Below are positions 1 through 12,239 of a stretch of 64,000 bases of DNA, piece by piece. Numbering within the stretch: the first letter of the stretch is position 1; each line of letters begins with the position of its first letter. A program made the position numbers and the translations under genes. The notes under the pieces are model-generated. The model worked only from the letters and a program-made list of their open reading frames with translations. It was not told the DNA's origin and did not search any database. Origin of the DNA: Chinchilla lanigera (lineage: Eukaryota > Chordata > Mammalia > Rodentia > Chinchillidae); assembly GCF_000276665.1 (NCBI RefSeq), contig NW_004955404.1, positions 28,240,535 to 28,304,534 on the forward strand, in the 5' to 3' direction.

Positions 1-2479
1 CCAGCTCCTGTTATTGTAGTTCCCTTTCAGAAAACAACACTTAAAGCTATTTAAATGGAGGGGAGTGAACAGGGATGAAGAGACCAATTAACCAATTTTT
101 CTTGGCCTTTCCTCACACATAGACACATTCTGTACAACACCCCAGTTTTGATGTATTATTTTAATTAATCCCAGTCTTTTGATTCCTGCAAAAAGAAGGT
201 TAGCAAATGTAGCAATGCTTGGGAGTTTCTTTATCGTAAAAGACACATAATTTCAAGCATTTAATAAGGTAGATTTATTCTGGGTAGTTTAGCTTGCACA
301 TTCACTCAAACAGCCCTCCCCAAAGACAACATTAAAAATGTGATTAGTTAGCTGCCATCAATAACACAAAATAGGAAAATGCTCTCTGAAGGGACAGCTT
401 TGTGGAGGGCACTGCACAGTGTGTAGTAAAAATATATGGCCTAATAAGTTTACATTTGCAGGCTCATTTGTTAAAACTCTTGAATTTCTAATTTGTGTCG
501 GAAAGATAAATGGATGGAGCCACGGTAAAGTGTGAGATTAATACTGATGGATGGGCATTCAGTTTTTTGCTAGCCTCTTAGTCCCACACAACCCAGTAGG
601 CAGTTTATAGGGAAACCAAATGTAAATAAAAAGAAGGACATTATTTACTCTGGTTGGGACCAATTACCAGCTATTTGGTTCTATTCTGCTCCACAGTTAG
701 GGAAATTTCTCTATAATCTAATTATTGTAGTTTAGTCATCAAAAGGCCTACAATTTATAATTTGATGTTTCTAAGATTGGACCCCAGAAGCTCTTTTACA
801 TAAGGAGTGGTTAGTCTCATCTAATTTGTATTTCCTCAAATACCTCCTCAAACCGTCCCTAAAATAACACTTCTGGATCCATGGCAGGAAGGGCTGAGCT
901 CTGAGGAACTGCCTAAGAATGGTGGATCTTTCCATAGCCAAGGATTTAGGAAAACAAAATGAGTTTTCTGCGGGAAATAGCGAAACATAACTTCGTGCCT
1001 TTTTTACCATCCTTCCGCCTGTCCCCAGTCCCTCTGTCACCATCATAAGAGCGCAAAGCTGACGGCCTCAAACAGTCCCCCAGCACGGAGTCTGCCATGT
1101 GCTTCTCAAACTTCCTGCCTCTGTGTCTCTGATGGCTGTCCCATCAGATGCGCCAGCAACATTCAATGGCGGACAAAGAGGGAAACCGCTACCTGAAGTG
1201 TTTAATTTGGCCAATATCACTCTAAAATCACAAGAGGTATCGCTAACCCATTTGTAAGCTAGCTTCTCTGACTGAAATATGTGCATGGTTCTAATCATAA
1301 ATCAAAATGTTGTAGAAGTAAATCACAAGGTCTACTTGGAGGGGTGGAAACGAGCAAGTTAATAGTTGCTCTTCTTCCCTCCTCTTCTTCCTTTCTCTTG
1401 CATACCACACACTTGAGAGCCGAAAGCCATCTCCAGGAGGAAAGTGCCAATCATTCTTGAATTCCCACGGACTCCTACAGCCCCCAAAATGTCCTCTGCT
1501 GTGGAGGAAAGAGCTTTGGCCGGGGGAATAACAAAAAATTTAGGAGTTGGCTCTGCTTCTGTGTCTTAAAAGCTACACGATGTTCAGGTTACTCATCTCA
1601 GAATCTTGTTTTTCTCATGTTCAGAATAAGAAAAAGATTTATTATAAGAGCTACGAAGTATGAAATGGGATAAACACAATAGTACTTTGGTAAGTGGTTC
1701 GATTCCTTATGTAGCCTTCATCAAAATGAAAACTGATGTAAAATATTAAAAATTACAGCAGGCAGTTTACAAACGACCCGTGTGGAGTCACCGTGCAGCC
1801 TGTGGGGATGTGTTGTTAAGCACAGCCCCTCCGTGAACACGAGGCCCCGGGTCATGGTGACATACATTGGCTGACTCAGAGAGGCTGTTGGGAGGAGCCG
1901 CTCCTCTTGTTCTATGGCTTCCCCACAATACTGTCAAGACACCCAGGCTGTCACTGTGGAGTGTACTGGCCTCGGGCCAGTGGCCTTCAGGCCTGACCTG
2001 GTTCTCTGCTGAGTCCCCATGACAATTTTTAGCTTAGGGCTCTCCGTAGATTTCTAAATAAACTACTTCTTTTGACCTGGCACTGTATAGCAAGGCCCTT
2101 CAAAGAACCATCTCCGACTGCACTGTTGCTAAGTCTCATTTTAATGCTGATTGACTTTGTGTGCCCCGATTAGACCAGTCCTGGGAAGGTCACTTTGTCT
2201 AGAGATTTGCTTTTCCTCTAATCTGTTTAGGAATTAGCAGGAGTCAGCCAACTTTATTGAGCATGTAATAGTTTTTAAAAAGGATCTCTTTTTGTGGGAA
2301 TGAATGGAAATTATTTTCACCTGTGTTTATGATGTGCCCTAAAGCCAGATGTCTGTGACAGAGGCAGCATGCAAAGGAATGGAGACCAAAGTTCCAAATA
2401 TCTTGAATTTTTTTATTTGGATTTATCTACTCAAAAAAATACAGCAGTATGTTGAATAAAGCTGAGTGCCTTTGAAATG
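1..2479. other. Repeat-poor single-copy-looking stretch, no gene seen
   Basis: I see no recognisable SINE, LINE, LTR or DNA transposon here, which is unusual for this window. The base composition is mixed, with several TAATTA-like homeodomain-type cores (for example near 170 and 660). Open frames at 771-1046 and 1068-1298 (minus strand) show no known domain or codon-like pattern. It may hold conserved non-coding DNA, but a cross-species alignment is needed to say so. Confidence 0.5.
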
Positions 2480-2502
2480 TTTTTTTTTTTTTTTTTTTTT
2501 TT
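2480..2502. repeat. Poly(T) tract
   Basis: An uninterrupted T run of about 23 bases. No SINE or LINE body is recognisable beside it, so it is either a decayed retroposon tail or a slippage tract. Confidence 0.8.
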
Positions 2503-2813
2503 GGTGTGTTTTATAGAAAACTGGAAGCTGCAGATTACTTTAGAAAATTCTAGGAATAGATTTACAATGCTCTTAAGGGCTCCTTCCTTAGGGCCAGGAG
2601 GAATTAAAGGGGTATAAAGCACACAGAACAGAAATATTCTCTTTTTTTTGGCCTTTGATCTAAGGCCAGTAGAGGAATTTGTGTAGGTTGATGAACTTCC
2701 TATACACTTTAAAATAGAAGAACCTTTTCAGAGTTTTAGGTGAATATGTGGTAAATATGAAGAAGTATACAAATTTTAAAACTTTTACTACTACATTCTC
2801 TTAATATTCTGGG

Positions 2814-2899
2814 AGGTGGGGGCTACAGCTCAGTAGCACAGTGTGTGCATAGAATGTGGAAGACGCTAGGTTCAGTTCCACGCTCCTCCCACCCGCAAA
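2814..2899 (+). mobile_element. ID-type tRNA-derived SINE
   Basis: The sequence ggggctacagctcagtagcac followed by a tRNA B-box-like ggttcagttcc matches the ID element layout (A box, B box, pyrimidine-ending body). It is diverged and lies immediately 5' of the L2 fragment at 2900. Rodent ID elements are non-autonomous and use L1 machinery. Confidence 0.7.
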
Positions 2900-3425
2900 C
2901 CATTCTCAATGGTTTTCTATTACCTACAAGATGAAAATCCTAAGCTCCTCAGCCTGGTACATGAGACCTTTTGGCATTTGTCCCTGAAAGTCTTCTTACC
3001 GTCCTTATATTCCTCACTGATGCATCCTGACCTCAGCGACACAGACGCATTTGTGAACACCATCCTTCCAGGCGATATCCTGGTGTTCGGATGCGATTCC
3101 CCGGACTGCAGTGTTGCCCTGTCTCTGCCTACTGATGCCGACTCCCCCAGTCTTTAAGGCTTTGTTCAAACGCTGGTCTAGTGGGGCCAGCCTGAGCAGC
3201 TGCTTCCTCTCCGCTCCTGCCTTGTGCTTTCTTCCCTACTTCAGCCCCTACCCATTATCTGACCATCTCGTTTGGCTGTTGCTTCCAGGCGCATACACTA
3301 CGAGCCCCTCAAAGACAGAAATCCATGTTGGCCCCACATGTCGTGAGTGTAAGGACAAAAAATGAGAACTGCAGAGGAAGAGACCCATTGTTTGCAGCGA
3401 GGTACTCAATGTTTGTGACTGAGGG
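2900..3425 (+). mobile_element. L2 LINE 3' fragment
   Basis: The text follows the L2 3' region in order: 'cattctcaatgg', 'ctacaagatgaaaatcctaa', 'ctcctcagcctgg', then the late motifs resembling 'gagcccctcaaagacag' and 'gaggtactcaatgtttg'. The 82-codon open frame at 2909-3157 lies within it and is a by-product of this element, not a gene. Old and heavily diverged. Confidence 0.7.
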
Positions 3426-5358
3426 CAGGACAGGACGAGGTAGACCGAGGAAGGTGAATGCCTCAGTCCCTCTCTGTGTGGCTAAACACACACGCAGCGA
3501 TGAGCCTGGCTGAGCTCGGCTGAGGAGAGCCTGGCCGTTGGCGGAGCCAGAAAGCGAAGTCACATTTAAGTCCTTAGAGTGAATGATAAGCATTAGGTCT
3601 GGCGCAACGTTTTTCTCATCATTACTTTAAAACATTTCTATAGTATTTTCAAAAGACTTTTAGGCTTATTAATGATGATGCTTATGACTTTTTGCTCTTT
3701 AATGGGATAAAAAGGAACACAGTGCTTACTGTGACAGTTCGCAGCCAGTGTTAGGTCAGAAGCCAGTAGGTAACATTAATTTGAATGAAGCACATGACCA
3801 GTGCATGTCTTCTATTTGGACTGCACAGACTTTCAGACCTGAAATTCCATTTGGGCAAACATTCACAAGTTCCAGCTCCTGTGTCAGTGATCAATAACTG
3901 AAATCCCCTAGAATCAGCCTGTCAGCTCCTTGTTTAATCAGAATTTTAGGAAGGATCAAGTCTGTAAGGAATCCTTGTAAATTTGCCTTCCATCTTCTCC
4001 ATGCTGATGACAGACTTGCATATGTATATCCACATTTGCTTCTCAGTGGGAGAGCATATTTGACATTTCAAAGACTACAAAATATGATCTGGAAAATAAA
4101 CACTTCTGTAGTAATTTTGATGGCTGATCATCTGTTTAATGTAATGTCAGTTAACTTTGAGGTGGTAAATTAGGCTGACTTGATTTGTTATCAATTTTCA
4201 GTGCTGTTTAGCATCTTGAAACAAAAAAGCAAAACAAAACAAAAAACCCCATCAGATCCAGGGAGGATGAAGTTTAAGGATGAATTTTTATCTTTATGAG
4301 AAGAACTGTCAAGTTTTCCAGCATCTAAATGTAGGTTGCTTTGATGAATTCTAAGACACAAAAGACATTCTATGTTTTTAGATTTAAGGAAATGATATTC
4401 TAGTAAAGAATCTATTACCTCATTCTTCACCACAGTGAGCTTCTATCCATGGGGAGAATCAAGTCCTGCCTTGTAGGTTGTACTGATTCATAAAAATAAA
4501 TTCCTGTGGAATTCTGTCAGTAAGTGTGTGATGAGTTTTGTTCTTGAATTACATTATGGTCTTTGTTAAAATGTTTTTTTTTTTTAACTGAGTGTTTTGA
4601 AGTTATATTGACCTAATTTGGAATTGAAATTGTTCTTATAATTTCAGAATCTGATAATGTGGACAATTTCCATGGTTTATAAGAAGTTTTATGTACTGAA
4701 TTCCCTCTTCTGAGAGTAAAGTTTGAATTTCAGAATCTCGTATGTGACACAAAGCTAAGAAATTCCAGCAATCCCCTATCCAACTCAAGAAATACTGAGA
4801 GTATGTATAGAACTAACCACTTTGATGATTGCCTTCCTGCCCTGTACTATTCACTATAAGAGTATCTGTTTATAGGTGCTTAGACTCCAAGGACAGGGTA
4901 GAGGAGGATAGTAGTTGGAAAATAAAATTAATTTCAAAAAGTCATTTCCTGTTTTTATCAACAGAGCACCTACATCATTTACAATGCTGCAGCTTTTCTG
5001 AACAGAGGGGTGAATGAAAAGTGCAGCATCTATCCTGTTCGTCTCTGTTCCTACGCCCTAATCCCCACAGCTAGCTCCACCAGTTAGTCGTTTCTTGTGG
5101 TCTCCGCCTCTGCATTTCTATTTTTAACTCATTAATACTGCTTTATTCTATTCTACTTCACAGAAATTCCTCGCAGAATACCCAAGAGAACAAATAAATA
5201 CTTTTAAGGGATGACTATTATTCACCTAGAATAAAGGGAGAAGAATGTTTGATTCTTAGCACTTGCAAGGCTGATCCCCTTTTTGAAGAGTGTAAGGTAA
5301 TGTACTTATGTACTCTTAGAACCTCATAGCGTATCCTTCCAGTTCTTTCTTCCCAATG
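3426..5358. other. Unassigned sequence, no gene seen
   Basis: No repeat family or exon could be assigned. The frames here (for example 4191-4433 minus) show no domain. A short CAAAA-rich patch lies near 4226-4248 and an eleven-T run near 4574. Confidence 0.4.
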
Positions 5359-5975
5359 TTTTATTAGTACGTGCTTGCAGTGCGCAGTGCTGATCTTCCT
5401 CATGGGGAGTTGCTACATGCATGTAACACATCTTAATTCTGTTTTAACCCTTCTCCTCCCTTCCTCCTCCTCCTTCCATTCTTTGTTCCCCTTCTCTTTT
5501 GTAAAAGGTCTATTTCCCTATTTCATATCGTCTTTTATTTTGCTCTTTATTTATACTTTGGGTTTCTTATACAAGAGAAACCATGTGATATTTAAACTTG
5601 TGTGTCTGATTTATTTCACGTAATGTCGTGGTCTCAAGGTGCATTTATTTCCCTACAAATCCTTAACTTTATCTTTCTTTATGGCATAGTAGTACTCCAT
5701 TGTATATAAATACCAATCTTTACCTATTCATCTGCTGATAGACATGTAGGTTGTGTCCAAGATTTGTCTGTTATGAACTGGGCTACTATAAACATGGGTA
5801 TGATGCATCACTGTAATACAATATCATCAACTCTTTCAGAGAGATACCTAGTAGTGAATAGCTGGGTTGAATGGAATTTCTGTATTTCTAGATAACATGC
5901 TTCCATGACTATTTGTTTAAATTGATACAACCACCTTTACATTGATTTATCAATTTTAGAACAGCCTACTGACTT
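5359..5975 (-). mobile_element. L1 3' end, antisense, 5'-truncated
   Basis: Read on the plus strand this is the reverse of an L1 3' UTR and ORF2 C-terminal region. The stretch 'atggcatagtagtactccattgtatataaa', 'attcatctgctgatagacatgtagg' and 'aaacatgggtatgatgcatc' is the classic antisense L1 ORF2 end. The left end (ttattagtac..cttgcag) matches the L1 3' UTR copy at 44.5 kb. Frames are broken. Confidence 0.85.
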
Positions 5976-6703
5976 GTTATCATGTTGGATGAAGATATAG
6001 ATCTTTTCAACCATCTCTTTCCTCATGTAAATATAGTTATATCACTGTTGTTCTTCAATATAGTTATGTCATAATTTTTTCATAGTCATGGAAGGCTTTT
6101 ATTTAAAAGCAAAGGGTATAGTACATTAAAGGAAACAGAGATGAGGCAGTTCTGAAGGTTCGGGAGACATCCAGGCATAAGACCTTTGGAATTCTTTTTC
6201 ACAAATGGGCACATTTCATCTCTACTTGAAACACCAACCTTTGTACGGTGAACGTTGGCTGTAGGAGGATACAAGGCAACATTCCTAGTAGGGGCATTTC
6301 TATGTTGCAGTTTTTATTAAAAATCTTTAATGTTCACATTATTCTGACAATACAAATCTTTTTTTACTTGTGAATGAAATATTGCACTGGGGTTAAATTT
6401 GTTTTCTAATAAAAGAATTTTCCTGGTATTGAGACTTGTCAGTTTTTTAGTTTGCAAAGTTTGAAAAGGTTTTCCTAATCCTTCAAAGATCTCAGTCTAA
6501 TTTCTCAAGTCATCAAGTGTATCTGATCACTTGCTGCATCTGTTCTCCTACTTCCCACCCCAAATCCCTCTCACGGCTCTTCACCCACCTTTCCCAACCT
6601 AGCGCCCTCTCTAGCTGATTACTACTCTCATTCTGAGGTCCTCCTTTTATTGCCACCTGAAAGTCTTTTTTATTTCTTTTTTCACGGACTTACCCTCAGT
6701 TTA
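5976..6703. other. Unassigned sequence, no gene seen
   Basis: The first part may be a decayed continuation of the L1 at 5359. The 62-codon frame at 6086-6274 (minus) has no recognisable domain. The pyrimidine-rich part at 6540-6680 is not a clear repeat. Confidence 0.35.
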
Positions 6704-6995
6704 GTAGATGGCTCCTGACGTATAAGGGTTTGGCTACAACCCTTCCGCTTTACAGTAGTGTGAAGGTGATTCACATTCAGTAGCAACCATACTTCACTTT
6801 TTGAATTTTGATCTTTTTCTACCTATCGTCAACCACACAATCACAAGTTAAAAACTGATGCACCGCAGTGTACTGCACTGCCAAACTATGATGACCAGCT
6901 AGGTGCCCTAACTGTGATTTTGACTTCATGGTATTTTCAACTTACCATGGATTTACTGGGATGCACCCCGACCATCAGTTGAGGAGCACTTGTAG
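6704..6995. mobile_element. Non-autonomous Tigger/MER-type DNA transposon
   Basis: About 292 bp with imperfect terminal inverted repeats. The left end (agatggctcctgacgtataagggtttggctacaa) mirrors the right end (ccatggatttactgggatgcaccccgaccatcagttgaggagcactt). The internal 'cattcagtagcaaccatacttc..ttgaattttgatctttt' fits a TcMar-Tigger MER element as I remember it. No transposase frame remains. Confidence 0.7.
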
Positions 6996-7623
6996 AATGT
7001 AATTTATGAAAAAGGGCAGAGGAAAATGAAATGGCTTTCATTCCACCCTCATACTTGATTACTAATTTGGGTGTAAAAGTTGAATTTGAAAATATGGATT
7101 CCTTCTAATTTGGGTCTTTTTAATTTATTGTGCTGGATTCTTATTGGCCTTTCCTGTCTAAAGACTTGTTCTGCAATTCTGAGAAATACCTTGTTGTTAT
7201 CTCTTTGATAATTTCCTCCTCTTCATCATCTCCCTTCAGAGCATTATGGGTTATGGGGCCTCCTAGACTGATCACCCCGCTTAGGAAAATTCTCTGCTGT
7301 CCTATTAGCGATCATGTTGAATTTCATCTTCATTGTTTGAATAGTACTGCACATTTGTCTTTCAATCCACCCAGATTCTAATGTAGCACTTGTAGTTTCC
7401 TCCTCCCAGGGTGGTTTAGTGTTCTTTAAGCATCTCCTCTCCACCTCTTAATAAATAACACGTGGTTCTTACTTAATAGAGGAAGCCCCCTCTTTTCCTT
7501 CCTCTGAGAATATTCTCCTTTCTTGCTCCCTGTCTCACTCTTTTCCTTCGTCCTTTCCTTACCTTCTTTCCATTTTCTTCTGTACTGTGCTTAGGAGATA
7601 TTGGTAAGTACATCTGAATAGAT
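6996..7623. other. Unassigned sequence, no gene seen
   Basis: Open frames at 7130-7381 (plus) and 7244-7444 (minus) overlap and show no domain. The end is pyrimidine-rich (7490-7590), opposite in base bias to the GGAA tract that follows. Confidence 0.35.
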
Positions 7624-7716
7624 GAGGGAGGGAAGGGAGGAAGGAAGGAAGGAAGGAACAAAGGAACGAAGGAAGGAAGGGAGGGAGGGAGGAAAGAAGG
7701 AAGGAAGGGAAGAAGG
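7624..7716. repeat. (GGAA)n/(GGGA)n microsatellite
   Basis: Interrupted GGAA, GGGA and GAAAG units make an almost pure purine strand. The lysine/glutamate/glycine-rich open frame across it at 7622-7846 is an artefact of the repeat. Confidence 0.95.
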
Positions 7717-8160
7717 AGTGACCTCAGAAGTACATTCCTCCTGGGATCATGTAGTTATTTCTTCATATGCTGCTGCTTCCTCTGTTCTCTTGCTTCATCC
7801 TAAATGGCCTTTCTCCCACAGATCTTTTAAATATATAAAAAGTTAATGCTATACAATTTGTTCTATTGCCTGATCAGTTTATTTAAGTATAGTTTAGAGC
7901 AGTCGACAGTGGAATAAACTATATGATAAGTGGACAGTTAAATGAGATAATTTGTTTAGGAGCAAAATTCTAACATGATAGCTTTGGGGGGGATGAATTT
8001 GGGTAAAATTTTAGCTTCTGGAGCATTTCTTTGATCATGAGCTGTGGTAAATGGCTTGGTTCTTATCTGACACCTCTCTCTGTCTGCATAAATGTACTTT
8101 AGAAGCTGAGATAGCTGTATAGAGGAAGGTATTGTTTCTGCTCTCAGGACCCATGCAGCC

Positions 8161-8340
8161 TGCTATGGTTCGGAAGTATCCCCCAAAGACCCACGTCTTG
8201 GTCTCCGCTGGGAGGTGGTAGAACATTTGAGAGGTGGTAAGATGTCTTCCTATCAATGGGGGAATACTCTTGAAAGGGATCCTGGGATCCTGGGCTCTGT
8301 CTCTTTTTCTCTTTCACATCCTGGCCATGAGGTGAAACAT
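8161..8340 (+). mobile_element. MaLR-type LTR fragment
   Basis: 'tatggttcggaagtatcccccaaag', 'gggaggtggtagaac', 'cttgaaagggatcctggga' and 'catcctggccatgaggtg' follow the order of the 5' two thirds of a rodent ERVL-MaLR LTR. The poly(A) and terminal parts are missing or beyond recognition. Confidence 0.65.
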
Positions 8341-10064
8341 GATCAAAGGTATGCACAAAATACAATTCATGACCCAGATGAACTGGGCATAGCGTTTGCT
8401 TTCTACTTTCATGTGTCGCTTTTCCTTTTCCTTGAAACTGTGTGTGTGTGCAACGGATTGTTATACACATTTACAACAAAATGAAGAACAGACAGAATTC
8501 TATTGGTTTAACTTAAGAGCATATGGCCATTTACATATAAACTGCTTTATGTTTGGAATAATAAAAATGTCAGGACAAATAGGAAATGTTAAACATGATG
8601 ATATTTTTATACCATGTAAATTTATTGCCCCCTTTAAAAATTAAAATTATAAAGGAATATGATTGATATTCATATTCCTGTGCCGTTGCCGGAGAGACTG
8701 TGCAGCACCCTGGAATTGTGTGACTCAGTGCTGTTTCATTTGGTAAATAATTTGACGGCTGCAATGCACTCTTTCTTCTTCAAACCCCACATGAAGCCTA
8801 CCTAGAAAGCTGAAGAATGTTCTGGATGTATTGACTTATGTGTAAACAAGTTTCCTTCGCAGCCTTTCCCACAGGAGTGGAATGAAATATCGCTCGGCTT
8901 CTTCATTCTATTTTGCTTCCCTCTGTGGAGTTTACTATAGTTTGGTGCTTCTGAGGTCCCCAAAGAGGCCTTATTTTCAGATCACTTTCCCAGGTTATAC
9001 AACAAGAGTACAAGGTCCTTTGAGTGCAGACTTTGAGAGGAGACTTACACTGGCCTCTTCAAATGGAATAAAATAGACAAGGCAAGGAAAGAGATGCAGG
9101 AAGGAGATATGTCTGAACAAAGAATGCGTCAGACAGGCAGTAGATCTTGTATGATTTACTCAAGGCTCGTGTTTTTATTCCTTCTAAATTTTGAAAGAGG
9201 TGAAAGATATGTGTGAACACCTATGAGTATATATAAAAACAAATGTGTGCATAAAATTTCGTATCTAAACCGTCTGAAATAACTCAGCCCTGTCAGCTGG
9301 ATTCCCTTGAAAAAAGAATTGGTAGAAAGAAATTCTTTAAAGTAGTTATAGCCTCTTTTGGGATCAGAGAATGAATTTTGACTTGTGTTTAGAGACTACA
9401 TTCATACGAGCAGTACAAAGATCTAGATAACGTATCCTAGCCATAAAAAAAGAGATAAAACCGGAAAAATGAAAATTTTTGCATCAACTCAAAACTTGGA
9501 CAGGGGTCAGCAGGGAGTCGCTGAGCTTTTCAAGCACAGAGGTGCCTACTGCTCTTTCTTGATGAAATGCAGGAGTGAAGGTAAATCATGTGCGTTTCAT
9601 GTTTTTGCAAAGAGCAGATAGACTGATGTCCAGTCCTGGCACTAATTATAAGGAATGCCCTTCCAGAGTGGCTCAGTGCTTAAGTCTGGACATTGCTAGT
9701 GCATGTGCTGTCTCTCATGGTCCAGTGGAGGACGGTACATATTCTGTGCTTTATTTCTGAGAGATTTCTCAGGGAGACTTCAAGTTGTAAGTTCCTGCTA
9801 GTAGGTCTTCTTTATAGTCTTTCTGGAAAAATAAGTCAAAAGAGATAGTCAAGGGGATAGGCCAACCCAAACCAAAAGTCCTTCCTGTTATGATTCAAGT
9901 CCTTTCTAGAACCTTCCTTAGTGAAGTATTCAGGGATAATGTAAAACGAGTATTCTTTGATTCAGTGGGGTTTTGCTTCCCCCTCAAACAGCACTTTGTT
10001 TGTAGTCAAGTAAAAGCAGCCAGCCTTCACTCACAGTAAGAATATAAGCTAAGTATTGTTGTTG
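8341..10064. other. Unassigned sequence, no gene seen
   Basis: No clear repeat or exon. Overlapping short frames on both strands at 8144-8764 are typical of chance. A weak ID-like phrase at about 9668-9730 was not convincing. Confidence 0.4.
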
Positions 10065-10205
10065 TTGCTGTTACTATTATTATCATTTCCCTTTGGCAGA
10101 GGGGAAAGCTGAGGCTGGGCAATGTTTAGTAATATGTCCATTTTACAGTGTGTGTGGTAGAACTGGGAATGACCAGCTTCCTGAACAGAAGGATGAATGA
10201 CGACG
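10065..10205 (-). mobile_element. MIR SINE, antisense
   Basis: 'attattatcatttccctttggcagaggggaaagctgaggctgggcaatg..tagtaatatgtcc' is the antisense MIR 3' half and core in the right order. Old and diverged, as expected of a mammal-wide SINE. Confidence 0.65.
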
Positions 10206-10477
10206 CTGGGCTCAAAAAATGCTTGTGAAATACATCGATAAGTGGAATAATTTCAAGGCAAATCTACTGTTGTTAGCATGTAAAAAATATTTTGTTTTTG
10301 CCTAGTGCTGGAATCAGCTTTAAAAATCATGAAAATCATTTATTACTTCCCCAAATATTGCAAATAATATGCAACATTTTTATAATAAAATAGCACTTTA
10401 AATTAAAAAAGTACTTTAAAAATAAAATAATATTGTATATGTAATTTTAACAAGAATTCAAGGAGGTAAATAAACAT

Positions 10478-10561
10478 TATTGTCCCTATTTTATAAAGCT
10501 ATGGAGGCTCATAACTTGTCACTATCTGTCCATTGCTGCATTTCTTAAACTGGAGGAAGTC
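10478..10561 (-). mobile_element. Probable MIR fragment, antisense
   Basis: 'attattgtccctattttataaagctatggaggctcataacttgtcac' has the antisense MIR pattern (attattatccccattttacag..gaggctca). It is short, so the call is tentative. Confidence 0.45.
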
Positions 10562-10850
10562 AGGATTTTTTAAATTAATTAAATTTATTGGTATATTTTA
10601 GGTATACATAATGATCACATTCATCAGAGGGAATTTGTACCTGTACATGATATAACTTGATTCTTATTTTTTCCCCATTCTCCTACTCTTTCAACCCCTC
10701 TGCCCCTTATTATCATTATTAGTATTATTATTATTATTCTTGGTACTGGGGATCGAACTCAAAACTTCACACTTTCCAGGCAGGCACTGTTCCGCTGAGC
10801 CAGATCTCCGGTCCTTCTCCTTATTTACGAAAAAGATCTTTTAATTTAAG
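10562..10850 (-). mobile_element. L1 3' terminal fragment, antisense, split by an ID
   Basis: 'tatacataatgatcacattcatcagagggaatttgtacctgtacatgatata' is the terminal L1 3' UTR found repeatedly in this window (53.8 and 61.3 kb, and sense at 16.5 kb). After the ID element the same flank resumes with 'ccttatttacgaaaaag', matching 53.93 kb. Confidence 0.8.
10706..10814 (-). mobile_element. ID SINE, antisense, with ATT-rich tail
   Basis: 'ttggtactggggatcgaactc..ccaggcaggcactgttccgctgagccagatctcc' is an antisense ID body. Its tail on the left has become (ATT)n rather than poly(T). It splits the L1 3' end. Confidence 0.8.
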
Positions 10851-11339
10851 AATCTCCACCTCTCCTTCTTCCTCTGCTCTACTGCTACAAGGAACTGAGT
10901 CCTTAAACCTGCACTGGAGATACAAATGAGCAGCTGTATAAAGTGCATTTCATGGCTGTCTTTCTAGAAAGAAAGGCAGACAAGCAGGAAGCAAGCAAGT
11001 TTATCCTTTGGAGCTTTTCCCCCTTCCCCTGTTATTCTTGCTTGTGTCACCTCCCAGGCTGTGGTTTACCAGAGCGGCTGTAGGGCAGGAAGTAGGAAAC
11101 GTGTGTCATGGAAGGCTGGCAAGGTGCTCTCAGGCAGCATCTACGTGAAGCCGGTTGGAGCCCATGTGGGTACTGTCACTGCCGCAGCAGCAGGGAAATA
11201 TGAGACAGGTAGACAAGTGACTGCAACAGTGTACAAGACAGGTTCAACAGAGATGAAATAACAACACCAAACACCAAACAAATCCATCCAAAAAAAATTA
11301 ACAATGGAATGAATAAAAATTTGTAAATTTTAAAAAGGA
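10851..11339. other. Unassigned sequence, no gene seen
   Basis: No assigned repeat. The frame at 11061-11261 (plus, 66 codons) ends at the edge of the L1M sequence that follows and has no domain. Confidence 0.35.
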
Positions 11340-11735
11340 TTATCAAACAGCCCAAGTATTGAATATCACATATTCTCACTCATTAGTAGAAGTTGAAATC
11401 ATTGATTACATAGAAGTAGAGTAGAACCAAGGTCAATAGAGGATAGTAAGATGGCAGAAGGGAACAGAAAGAGGTAGGTCCCGGCCAACAAAGTACTGTT
11501 AGAGTAGTGAAAATGGTTCTGATGCTCTACAGCACAGTCGGTTAACTGTGGTCTACAGCAATTAATTATACACTTTAAAATAGAGGAGATTTTGAAATGG
11601 AAATGATAATATATGAGGATATAGAAATGCTAATTGTCTTATTTGGTCATTACATACTGTATACATATGTATGACTATATGTTATACTCTGAATAATTTC
11701 AAATATTATATGTCTACAGAAAGTAAAAATTAAGA
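11340..11735 (+). mobile_element. L1M-type LINE 3' end
   Basis: 'cacatattctcactcattagtagaag', 'acatagaagtagagtagaacc', 'gatgctctacagcacagtcgg' and 'tacactttaaaatagaggagattttgaaatgg' follow the mammalian L1M 3' UTR in order. No coding part remains. Confidence 0.8.
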
Positions 11736-11894
11736 ACTTCAACCATATCAATAGGACAATGAAGAAAAAAAATATATTACTTAAGAGGGATAGTCAGATT
11801 AAATTTAAAATATTCTAGCTCATATCCAAAATATAAAGACATAGAATGGTTTAAAGATTGGAGAAAATACAGTGAGCAAATATTAACCAAAACA

Positions 11895-12239
11895 CTGCTG
11901 GTCATTTCTTTTTTTTTGTCTTTTTGAGACAGGGTCTCACTATGCAGTTCAGGTTGGCCTTGAGCTCACTTCGTAGCCCAGGCTGGTCTTGAACTTGCAA
12001 CAATCCTCCTACCTCAGCCTCCCAGGTGCTGGGATTATGGTCATGTCTTCATGGTTTGATCAATCTTCCATTTTTACATCTGGTAATCTGAGCAACTTTG
12101 TTGAAGATAACAATATGTAATATAATAACCACTGTTAATTTCTATCATTTGGTTTGAAACACTGTATCATTTTTAATGTTCTTGCTGTTTTGTTTGTATT
12201 TTGCTACTGTTTTTTTAAACTGTTCTCTTTAAAATAAAA
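11895..12239 (+). mobile_element. A-tailed retroposon (unclassified family) carrying an antisense B1
   Basis: The insertion is bounded by ATTAACCAAAAC on both sides (about 11882-11893 and 12246-12257), as expected for L1-type target duplication. Its right half (12050-12235) ends in an A-rich tail and is the reverse complement of part of the repeat at 15335-15975. Its left half is an antisense B1. Confidence 0.65.
11906..12045 (-). mobile_element. B1 SINE, antisense
   Basis: Starts with a T-rich tail, then 'gagacagggtctcactatgcag', 'gtagcccaggctggtcttgaac' and 'cctcagcctcccaggtgctgggatta', all 7SL-derived B1 landmarks in reverse orientation. Confidence 0.92.

Noticed and set aside
2909..3157. 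An 82-codon frame starting ATGGTTTTCTATTACC
   Set aside because: It lies inside an L2 3' fragment and follows that element's non-coding text.
9668..9735. ID-like phrase 'gtggctcagtgcttaag..gcatgtgctg'
   Set aside because: Too little of the ID body matches, and there is no tail or target duplication.
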